Source: Candidatus Omnitrophota bacterium
Lineage (GTDB): Bacteria; Omnitrophota; Gorgyraeia; JABMRN01
NCBI GenBank assembly: GCA_028702395.1
Contig: JAQVOV010000040.1
Coordinates: forward strand, 5,302 to 11,977
DNA: 6,676 nt
Direction of reading: 5' to 3'
Of the stretch, positions 1-4,565 are shown one piece after another. Every line of letters starts with the position of its first letter. The stretch's first letter is position 1. Below the pieces are notes generated by a model, which worked only from the letters and a program-made list of their open reading frames with translations, was not told the origin of the DNA and did no database searches. Position numbers and translations under genes: made by a program.

Positions 1-6
1 TAACGC

Positions 7-35
7 TTGACTATATATTCATTAGGTTGTAAAAT
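7..35 (+). promoter_or_regulatory. sigma70-type promoter of the exeA-gspB pair, nearly leaderless
   Basis: TTGACT at 7-12 and TAAAAT at 30-35 are separated by exactly 17 bp, close to the sigma70 consensus. The exeA ATG is at 45, only 9 nt after the -10 hexamer, so transcription should start about 0-5 nt before the start codon. No Shine-Dalgarno sequence precedes the ATG; the only AGG, at 24-26, is too far away and would lie upstream of the transcript start. The promoter is read directly from the sequence. The leaderless reading is inferred from the spacing. Confidence 0.6.
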
Positions 36-44
36 AGCCCTATC

Positions 45-875
45 ATGTATAAAGATTTTTATGAACTATCCGAATACCCCTTTAATGTAACAAGTGATCC
101 ATCTTTCCTGTTTTTATCAGATGTTCACAAAGAAGCGCTTTCCCATTTACTTTACGGGATAAACAACAAAAAAGGTTTTATAACTATCACAGGTGAAGTT
201 GGCGCAGGAAAAACAACCCTATGCAAGGCTTTGCTGAATAAATTAAACAAAAATGAGGTTAAAACAGCTTATATTTTCAACCCTAGCCTTTCAGGAAAAC
301 AGCTTTTAGAAGCTATACTTGAAGATTTTGGAATTACCCCTGAAAAAGGAAACAAAATTGTGTTGTTCAGACAACTTAATAACTTCCTTCTTAATGAATT
401 AAAACTAAATCACAACGTGCTCCTAATTATTGATGAAGCACAGAATATGAAAAAACCTTTGCTTGAAGAAATAAGAATGCTTTCAAACCTTGAAACAGAA
501 AAAGAAAAATTATTCCAGATAATACTTGTTGGTCAGCCGCAATTACGTGAAAAACTCACAAATCCTGATCTTTTACAACTTAAACAAAGGATCTCTGTAT
601 CTTTTCACTTAACACCGCTCACTCAAAATGAGCTTCCAAAATATATTGCACATAGACTGACTGTTGCTGGATCAAAAAAAGATATTATATTTACAAATAG
701 TTGTTTAGATTTAATATATAAATACACTAAGGGTGTTCCCAGAACTATCAATCTTCTCTGCGATAGAATTTTACTACATGGATTTGTTTTAAACACATGG
801 ACAATTGATATTGAAATGGTCCAAAAAAGCATTGAGGAGATCGAAGGAAAGCTCCTTGAGAAAATAATGATGTAA
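45..875 (+). CDS. exeA: ExeA/GspA-type AAA+ ATPase
   Basis: This is a cytoplasmic AAA+ ATPase of the ExeA/GspA family (276 aa), which uses ATP hydrolysis to help assemble or place the secretin pore in the cell wall in type II secretion and related pilus systems. Residues 1-20 carry the family opening (YxxFYxLxxxPFxxxxDP). Walker A is GEVGAGKT at 50-57, Walker B is VLLIIDEAQ at 125-133, a sensor-1-like VGQPQL is at 162-167 and the sensor-2 region KGVPRTINLL is at 229-238. The protein stops after the AAA+ module. The transmembrane segment and periplasmic peptidoglycan-binding domain of the longer Aeromonas-type GspA are absent, as in many shorter homologues. The gspB-like gene follows 1 bp after the stop, so the pair is probably translationally coupled. 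The family is certain; which secretin system it serves is not, because no secretin gene lies in the window. Confidence 0.9.
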   Translation: MYKDFYELSEYPFNVTSDPSFLFLSDVHKEALSHLLYGINNKKGFITITGEVGAGKTTLCKALLNKLNKNEVKTAYIFNPSLSGKQLLEAILEDFGITPEKGNKIVLFRQLNNFLLNELKLNHNVLLIIDEAQNMKKPLLEEIRMLSNLETEKEKLFQIILVGQPQLREKLTNPDLLQLKQRISVSFHLTPLTQNELPKYIAHRLTVAGSKKDIIFTNSCLDLIYKYTKGVPRTINLLCDRILLHGFVLNTWTIDIEMVQKSIEEIEGKLLEKIMM

Positions 876-876
876 T

Positions 877-1488
877 ATGAGCATAATTACTGAAGCATTA
901 AAAAAAGCCCAGCATTCAAAAGAAAGATCTTCAACAGATATTTCGTTCGAACATTTTGCACCTAAAGACTACTCAAAGAACTTAAAAAAAACAAACTATT
1001 TAGGCTTTTTAAAATATTTAGTGTTCTTTATTTTTTTTGTATTTCTAACGGTATGTGCAACTCTTTCTATAAACTATTATGTCCCAAATTTGACAAATAT
1101 ATCTTTACAGAAAGCTCCGGATATTGTTATAAACCCAAAAGCCGATCTCCTACCACAAACAAATGTTACTATAAAGAATTCAAATGCAAATACACCTGTT
1201 ATTATTGACACCCCAAATTCCGGACAAATAACTGGCATAAAGCCTAAGAGCTCAATTGCCTACAAAAACAATAATATTGATCAAGGTATTCGATCTATAT
1301 TCAGGAAAAAACACAATCTTTCCCTGCGCGGAATAATGTCTTCAGGCGATGCCCCTGTTGCTGTTATCAATGAACGCGTTGTCAGGGTTGGCGACAGTAT
1401 AGATGATGCTAAGATATTAGAAATATCCTCGGAAAACGTAAAAATAGACTATAACGGATACACAGAAACCCTTCAGCTAGAAAAATAA
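877..1488 (+). CDS. gspB: GspB-like inner-membrane protein of a secretin assembly system
   Basis: This 203-aa protein has the architecture of GspB/ExeB, the membrane partner of ExeA/GspA that links the ATPase to the peptidoglycan and the secretin. It opens with MSIITEALKKAQ, the short N-terminal signature of GspB-like proteins. A basic stretch (37-45) leads into one transmembrane helix at about 46-68 (LVFFIFFVFLTVCATL). A low-complexity Asn/Pro/Thr linker at about 80-135 would lie in the periplasm. A compact C-terminal domain at about 148-202 (LRGIMSSGDAPVAVINERVV onward, with VGDSI) resembles the T2SSB/PilP-type beta domain. The ATG at 877 is chosen because it gives the conserved N-terminus and lies 1 bp after the exeA stop; no clear Shine-Dalgarno is seen, which suits coupling. 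It could equally belong to a pilus system. Confidence 0.8.
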   Translation: MSIITEALKKAQHSKERSSTDISFEHFAPKDYSKNLKKTNYLGFLKYLVFFIFFVFLTVCATLSINYYVPNLTNISLQKAPDIVINPKADLLPQTNVTIKNSNANTPVIIDTPNSGQITGIKPKSSIAYKNNNIDQGIRSIFRKKHNLSLRGIMSSGDAPVAVINERVVRVGDSIDDAKILEISSENVKIDYNGYTETLQLEK

Positions 1489-1504
1489 TTATTTAAAAAA
1501 AATG

Positions 1505-1533
1505 TTGACATAAAAGGGTCGACCCTGTAAAAT
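1505..1533 (+). promoter_or_regulatory. sigma70-type promoter of the headpiece-LacI operon
   Basis: A perfect -35 TTGACA (1505-1510), a 17-bp spacer and TAAAAT (1528-1533) form the strongest-looking promoter in the window. Transcription should start near 1540, leaving a leader of about 35 nt before the GTG at 1575. Two palindromes overlap this promoter, one in the spacer and one starting exactly at the -10, so it is probably repressed. It begins 16 bp after the gspB-like stop with no terminator between, so read-through from upstream is also possible. Confidence 0.8.
1515..1526. promoter_or_regulatory. 12-bp palindrome in the promoter spacer, possible second operator
   Basis: AGGGTCGACCCT is a perfect 12-bp palindrome sitting entirely between the -35 and -10 hexamers. 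It is GC-rich in AT-rich surroundings and unrelated to the adjacent LacI-type operator except for a central CG. A protein bound here would block RNA polymerase. The palindrome is visible; calling it an operator is inference, and the binding protein is unknown. Confidence 0.45.
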
Positions 1534-1551
1534 GTAAACGTTTACATTTTA
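1528..1551. promoter_or_regulatory. LacI-family operator, perfect 24-bp palindrome over the -10 and start site
   Basis: The core TGTAAACGTTTACA (1533-1546) is extended to a perfect 24-bp palindrome centred between 1539 and 1540. A symmetric site with a central CG and AAACGTTT core is typical of LacI/GalR-family operators. It begins at the first base of the -10 and covers the expected transcription start, the classic position for repression. The genes just downstream encode two proteins with LacI-type DNA-binding domains, so autoregulation is the simplest reading. No other full copy of the core is present in the window. Confidence 0.8.
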
Positions 1552-1563
1552 AAACATTTAAAT

Positions 1564-1568
1564 GGAGG
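1564..1568 (+). promoter_or_regulatory. ribosome binding site fixing the GTG start of the headpiece gene
   Basis: GGAGG lies 6 nt before the GTG at 1575. It is one of the best Shine-Dalgarno sequences in the window, and it supports the short downstream frame as a real translated gene with a GTG start. Confidence 0.75.
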
Positions 1569-1574
1569 TTAAAA

Positions 1575-1748
1575 GTGCGTTCTTCAATTATAAAAAGGAT
1601 AGCTCGAGACCTTGGGGTTTCCAGAGCAACTGTTCTAAGTGCAATGGACACACAATTAAGATGTGATGTCACTAATGACCTGCTGAAAAAGATATATGCT
1701 GCTATAAGACCTCATCATTATGCTTTCAGCCTTTTTGCAAAAGGATAA
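1575..1748 (+). CDS. stand-alone LacI-type DNA-binding headpiece protein (57 aa)
   Basis: This very small gene starts at GTG behind GGAGG and encodes 57 residues. Residues 5-24 (IIKRIARDLGVSRATVLSAM) read as a LacI helix-turn-helix and align without gaps with residues 5-24 of the next gene's product (NIKQIAKKLKVSTATVSRAL). The rest (DVTNDLLKKIYAAI, HHYAFSLFAKG) aligns with the third helix and hinge segment of that regulator (LVNPKTLQKIL, ARKLVTG). The protein therefore stops where the hinge ends and has no effector-binding or dimerisation core. It lies 2 bp before the full-length LacI gene and shares its promoter. Isolated LacI headpieces generally bind DNA weakly, so it may act with a partner, compete for operators or modulate the neighbouring repressor; these are inferences. 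It could be a duplication remnant, but the intact start, ribosome site and stop argue against simple decay. Confidence 0.75.
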   Translation: MRSSIIKRIARDLGVSRATVLSAMDTQLRCDVTNDLLKKIYAAIRPHHYAFSLFAKG

Positions 1749-1750
1749 GT

Positions 1751-2788
1751 ATGGCCAAAATGAACATAAAGCAAATCGCTAAAAAACTTAAGGTTTCTAC
1801 TGCGACTGTGTCGCGTGCCTTAACTCCAGAAACACAAAAATTGGTAAATCCAAAAACTTTACAGAAAATACTTAATTTTACAGAACTTTATAACTATACA
1901 CCAAATCAAGCCGCCAGGAAGCTTGTTACTGGAAAAAGTAATAATATTGTTGCTTTTTTTAAACCTCAACCCTATTCTGCTTTCTTTGATGATTATTACA
2001 GTAAATTCATCGCAGGATTGATCAATGCAATTTCCCCAACAAGTTTTAATATAACTATTTCTCTTATTAAAGATGATGCCAGCAATTTTGATCTTAGAGA
2101 AGCTATTGAAAAAACAGATGATATTGCTGGTGCAATATTCTGCAGTATGGGAGGGTTCCTGAAAATTGCTGAGCAGGATTTTTCTGATCTTAAATGTCCC
2201 CTGCTAGTACTTAACATGAATATTTCTAGAACAATAGAGAATTGTTTTCATATTGACAATTATAAAAGTGCCTATGATGCAACTGAATACCTTATAAAAA
2301 AAGGTCACAAAAAGATAGCTATTGTAAAAGGCAAAGAAGGTATTGACTGCACTGAAGCCCGATTCAACGGATATGTCAGTGCTCTATTAGATAACAAATT
2401 AGAGCCAAATCCAAAATTTTGTTTTAACAGTGATTTTTTAGATGAAGATGGTGCTAAGGCTATAAATTATTTCTTTTCAAAAAACAAAAAAGAAAGACCA
2501 ACTGCAGTTTTTTTTGCAAATGATTCCATGGCCTTAAATGCAATATTACAGCTTAAGAAAATTGGATTGACATGCCCTAATGATGTTTCAATAATGGGGT
2601 TTGATGGTTTAAATCTTGGACGATATTGTGATCCTCCGCTTACAAGCGTATTACAGCCAGCCTATGAAATGGCACATGATGGTATAACTCAGATCATTGA
2701 ACTGATAAAAGGAACAAAAAAAAGTATTGGAACGATAGTTTTCCCCACAAAGATATTAGAACGTAATTCTGTAAAAGATTTGAATTAA
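1751..2788 (+). CDS. LacI-family transcriptional regulator
   Basis: This is a full-length (345 aa) LacI/GalR-family repressor, close to the usual 330-345 aa. The N-terminal helix-turn-helix is at about 4-25 with recognition helix VSTATVSRAL (15-24), followed by the hinge at about 50-63 (TPNQAARKLVTGKS). A periplasmic-binding-protein-like effector and dimerisation core spans about 65-340. It contains the typical FFANDSMALNAI (254-265), VSIMGFDGL (279-287), PPLTSVLQP (295-303) and a C-terminal LERNSV. Such cores usually bind a sugar or nucleoside, but the ligand cannot be told here and no transport or catabolic gene is adjacent. The ATG at 1751 follows AAGGA at 1741-1745, inside the end of the headpiece gene, so the two are probably translationally coupled. 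It is likely autoregulated through the 24-bp palindrome at 1528-1551. Its other targets lie outside the window. Confidence 0.92.
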   Translation: MAKMNIKQIAKKLKVSTATVSRALTPETQKLVNPKTLQKILNFTELYNYTPNQAARKLVTGKSNNIVAFFKPQPYSAFFDDYYSKFIAGLINAISPTSFNITISLIKDDASNFDLREAIEKTDDIAGAIFCSMGGFLKIAEQDFSDLKCPLLVLNMNISRTIENCFHIDNYKSAYDATEYLIKKGHKKIAIVKGKEGIDCTEARFNGYVSALLDNKLEPNPKFCFNSDFLDEDGAKAINYFFSKNKKERPTAVFFANDSMALNAILQLKKIGLTCPNDVSIMGFDGLNLGRYCDPPLTSVLQPAYEMAHDGITQIIELIKGTKKSIGTIVFPTKILERNSVKDLN

Positions 2789-2802
2789 TAAGGGAGGTAA
2801 AA

Positions 2803-3021
2803 ATGTTTAATGAAAAAGAAATGACCATTCTAAAAGCTCTTGTTGAAGAAGAATTAATAAAGCTTATGGGAATTTATCAGGAAGAGACTGCTCTTATTGA
2901 TAATTACAACCATTCTTTATCCAAAATACTTTTAAAAATGGATATAGGTTCTCATGATATCTTTTCTTCTGAAAATTGTTCTAACCTTATGAAAGATTTC
3001 GCCAGCAGACAAGCCGTGTAA
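2803..3021 (+). CDS. hypothetical small helical protein (72 aa), last gene of the LacI operon
   Basis: I do not recognise this protein family. The gene has an excellent Shine-Dalgarno (GGGAGG, 2791-2796) ahead of the ATG and starts 14 bp after the LacI stop, so it is almost certainly co-transcribed. The product is soluble and acidic in its first half (KALVEEELIKLMGIYQEE, about 11-28), which looks alpha-helical and perhaps coiled-coil. A second likely helix at about 34-47 (NYNHSLSKILLKMD) precedes a less regular tail. There is no signal peptide, membrane segment or metal motif; the single Cys (59) is isolated. It is followed by a heptad repeat and then the terminator. Its position suggests a role tied to the regulators, for example a protein partner, but this is only context. 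Confidence 0.7.
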   Translation: MFNEKEMTILKALVEEELIKLMGIYQEETALIDNYNHSLSKILLKMDIGSHDIFSSENCSNLMKDFASRQAV

Positions 3022-3025
3022 TTCC

Positions 3026-3060
3026 AGCTATCAGCTTTTAGCCATCAGCTATCAGCAATT
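3026..3060. repeat. heptanucleotide tandem repeat (AGCnnTy)x5
   Basis: Five consecutive 7-bp units follow the 72-aa gene: AGCTATC, AGCTTTT, AGCCATC, AGCTATC and AGCAATT. The units keep AGC at the first three positions and vary after it. The array lies between the stop codon at 3021 and the terminator. Two other spacers in this window carry arrays of different sequence with the same 7-bp period. Confidence 0.7.
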
Positions 3061-3066
3061 CAATAT

Positions 3067-3101
3067 AAAAAAAACAAGCTTTTTAAAGGCCTGTTTTTTT
3101 T
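3067..3101. terminator. bidirectional intrinsic terminator between the LacI operon and cutA
   Basis: A run of A (3067-3074), then CA.GC, a short loop region around 3080-3088, then GC.TG and a run of T (3094-3102) form a hairpin. One A/C mismatch interrupts the stem. Read on the plus strand the stem ends in a U-tract; read on the minus strand the A-run becomes the U-tract. It therefore fits a shared terminator for the convergent LacI operon and the minus-strand cutA, whose stop codon overlaps its right edge. Confidence 0.8.
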
Positions 3102-3418
3102 TACGACACACTTTCCCTAACCCATTGAGCATAGTCTTCGCTTACATATTCAACAGGCCAAGCAACAAAACATGGACAGTCATAAGCATGCAGCCTTTTA
3201 ATACACTTTTCAAGCTCAGGAAGTTTATTTTCAACAGTTTTACAGATAAGCACAACCTCTGATGATCCTTCTTTTTTCCCTTCCCAAAAATAACATGACT
3301 TCATATTATCTATGATATTTGTACATGCGACTAACTTTTCAGCAACAATATGATCAGATATTGTCGTGGCATCCGTAAGATGTGCAGCTGTAATATAAAC
3401 AATAAAAATACGGTCCAT
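3101..3418 (-). CDS. cutA: CutA1 divalent-cation tolerance protein
   Basis: This 105-aa protein matches CutA1, a small trimeric protein related in fold to PII signalling proteins and named for copper tolerance in E. coli; its precise role is unsettled. Family hallmarks are ITAAHLTDATTISDHIVAEK (9-28), LVACTNII (29-36), YFWEGK (43-48), SEVVLICKT (53-61), LHAYDCPCFVAWPV (76-89) and DYAQWVRESV (95-104). Length is typical (about 105-112 aa). The start at 3418 is chosen over an in-frame ATG at 3433 because that upstream ATG lies inside the thioesterase gene without a ribosome site. The 3418 start follows GAGAG closely and begins with MDRIF, the usual place for the first beta strand. It lies 1 bp after the thioesterase stop, so the two are probably coupled. 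Confidence 0.92.
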   Translation of the reverse strand: MDRIFIVYITAAHLTDATTISDHIVAEKLVACTNIIDNMKSCYFWEGKKEGSSEVVLICKTVENKLPELEKCIKRLHAYDCPCFVAWPVEYVSEDYAQWVRESVS

Positions 3419-3419
3419 A

Positions 3420-3821
3420 TTATCTCTCAGCATTTGCGATCAATTTTCCTTTAATATCATCAGGTATACGAGTTGCTTTCCCGTCTCTGACAAAAACAAG
3501 GACAATTTTAGCTTCAGCAAGAAGTTTACCGTTCAACAATGCTTTTTGATCAAAAACCAAACTCGAATTCTTCACAGAGGAAATACTTGATTCTATGATA
3601 ACATCATCATCATAAGTAGCAGGAGCACTATAAGTACATTTTACTTCTCTTACCATAGTTTGATAACCATGATCTTCTTCTATCTGTCTATAAGGCAATC
3701 CTATTTTTTTGAGTAAACTTGTTCTTCCAACTTCAAACCAGACAAGATAATTAGCATAATAAACTACGCCCATCCTGTCTGTTTCAGCATATCTGACTGT
3801 TATTGTGGTTTGATCTATCAT
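3420..3821 (-). CDS. ybgC: YbgC/4-hydroxybenzoyl-CoA-type acyl-CoA thioesterase
   Basis: This is a single-domain hotdog-fold thioesterase (133 aa, normal for the YbgC/4HBT family) that hydrolyses acyl-CoA thioesters in the cytoplasm. The signature is at residues 10-30, including RYAETDRMGVVYYANYLVWF (10-29) with the expected catalytic Asp15. The hotdog beta strands follow, for example VREVKCTYSAPATYDDDVII, SSLVFDQKALL and LAEAKIVLVFV. AGAGG lies 5 nt before CTG-ATG and supports the start at 3821. In Proteobacteria, YbgC is linked to the Tol-Pal envelope cluster, but no tol genes are here; the neighbour is cutA, 1 bp downstream. The exact acyl substrate cannot be judged, so the symbol is a family label rather than proof of orthology. 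Confidence 0.87.
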   Translation of the reverse strand: MIDQTTITVRYAETDRMGVVYYANYLVWFEVGRTSLLKKIGLPYRQIEEDHGYQTMVREVKCTYSAPATYDDDVIIESSISSVKNSSLVFDQKALLNGKLLAEAKIVLVFVRDGKATRIPDDIKGKLIANAER

Positions 3822-3842
3822 CAGCGCCTCTGTAGCATCTTA

Positions 3843-3870
3843 AAGGAAAAAGGTAAAAGTAAAAAGTAAA
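3843..3870. repeat. heptanucleotide tandem repeat, left arm of an inverted pair
   Basis: Four 7-bp units (AAGGAAA, AAGGTAA, AAGTAAA, AAGTAAA) lie upstream of the thioesterase gene. Part of it, AAAAAGGTAAAAGT (3847-3860), is exactly complementary to ACTTTTACCTTTTT at 3970-3983, so the two heptad arrays form an inverted pair around the palindrome at 3910-3937. Confidence 0.65.
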
Positions 3871-3909
3871 AAATCTGGTTATCATTGTGGAATCTTTTTT
3901 TGTTTTTTT

Positions 3910-3937
3910 GTAGGGGCGTATTGCAATACGCCCCTAC
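3910..3937. repeat. perfect 28-bp GC-rich palindrome, REP-like
   Basis: The sequence starts GTAGGGGCGTATTG and continues as its exact reverse complement, a perfect 14+14 bp palindrome centred between 3923 and 3924. It is GC-rich in AT-rich surroundings. Both flanks favour a longer stem (TTTTT on the left, GAAAA on the right). It lacks a U-tract after the stem on either strand, so it is not a normal terminator. Its form resembles repetitive extragenic palindromes, and a decayed, equally long relative lies at 6515-6542. Confidence 0.75.
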
Positions 3938-3963
3938 GAAAACCTCGTTCAGGACGTTCCACC

Positions 3964-3991
3964 CTTTTCACTTTTACCTTTTTACTTTTTA
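3964..3991. repeat. heptanucleotide tandem repeat, right arm of an inverted pair
   Basis: The units CTTTTCA, CTTTTAC, CTTTTTA and CTTTTTA form a second 7-bp-period array, the inverted counterpart of 3843-3870. The array ends just before the GNAT stop codon at 4002. Together with the central palindrome it fills the 180-bp spacer between the GNAT and thioesterase genes, which otherwise holds no gene. Confidence 0.65.
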
Positions 3992-4001
3992 CTTGTTTTT
4001 T

Positions 4002-4454
4002 TTATAACTCCAACTTAAACATATGTATATGAAACCCGCCAAGCTCTAATGATTCAACTTTCTTGAATCCGTTCTTTTCCATTAAAGCCATAGCACTTTT
4101 CATCCTGTCAGTAGCTCGAAAAACTATTTCTTTATAACCATGGTCTTTACAGAACCAAACGCATTTATTCAATAGTTCTTTTCCAATACCTTTACCTCTT
4201 TGCTTTTTATTGACAAATATTCTTCTTAAAAGTGCTGTTTTAGAAGTATCTTCTTTGATCCCTGCTGTTCCTACTATTTTATTGTCCAGTTCACATACAA
4301 AGAAATCGTTCCTTGCACCTTTATACGTGCCTGAAATATCATTGATATCACTATCAGAATATGCCGTTCTGTCAAACGGATATTCATCTTCAAGTATTGA
4401 AAGAATAAGCTCTTTTACAGCTACAGAATCGCTATTTTCAAATTCCCTTACCAT
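4002..4454 (-). CDS. GNAT-family N-acetyltransferase
   Basis: This 150-aa protein is a single GNAT domain that would transfer an acetyl group from acetyl-CoA to an amine on an unknown small molecule or protein. The acetyl-CoA-binding motif A is at about 77-96 (LRRIFVNKKQRGKGIGKELL), with the pyrophosphate-loop pattern QRGKGIG at 85-91. Motif B is AMALMEKNGFKKVE at 121-134. Strand elements FFVCELDNKIVGTAGI (51-66) complete the fold. AAGGGGG followed by TAAT precedes the ATG at 4454 and supports the start. It lies 111 bp downstream of aroB, separated by a GC-rich hairpin repeat, and 180 bp upstream of the thioesterase. Whether all four minus-strand genes share a transcript is unclear. The substrate cannot be inferred. 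Confidence 0.9.
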   Translation of the reverse strand: MVREFENSDSVAVKELILSILEDEYPFDRTAYSDSDINDISGTYKGARNDFFVCELDNKIVGTAGIKEDTSKTALLRRIFVNKKQRGKGIGKELLNKCVWFCKDHGYKEIVFRATDRMKSAMALMEKNGFKKVESLELGGFHIHMFKLEL

Positions 4455-4473
4455 ATTACCCCCTTATTTGTGC

Positions 4474-4558
4474 AGCGAGCAGCGAGCTGCGCGCCGCGAG
4501 CATTAAACTAAACTCTTTAGTTCCATTAATGCTCGCAGCTCGTGGCTCGTAGCTCGGG
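4474..4558. repeat. GC-rich heptad repeats flanking a long hairpin
   Basis: Two heptad arrays face each other. The left array is AGCGAGC, AGCGAGC, TGCGCGC and CGCGAGC (4474-4501). The right array is GCTCGCA, GCTCGTG, GCTCGTA and GCTCGGG (4531-4558). They are roughly reverse complements. The centre folds into a precise hairpin: GCGAGCATTA (4496-4505) pairs with TAATGCTCGC (4527-4536), and AACTAAA (4506-4512) pairs with TTTAGTT (4516-4522) around loop CTC, with bulge CCAT. CGAGCT (4483-4488) can add to the stem with AGCTCG (4537-4542). There is no U-tract, so it is a poor terminator for aroB. The whole element sits between aroB and the GNAT gene. Confidence 0.7.
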
Positions 4559-4565
4559 GCGCGTA

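Noticed and set aside
3419..3433. Upstream ATG start for cutA (adds MLRDN)
   Set aside because: It lies inside the thioesterase coding region without a ribosome site, while the start at 3418 follows GAGAG and fits the family N-terminus.
3910..3937. Intrinsic terminator for the GNAT gene
   Set aside because: The stem is strong, but on the minus strand it is followed by an A-run rather than a U-run, so it does not meet the terminator pattern.
4210..4506. Plus-strand reading frame of 98 codons
   Set aside because: It is antisense to the GNAT gene, runs into the GC-rich heptad repeat, has no ribosome site and resembles no protein.
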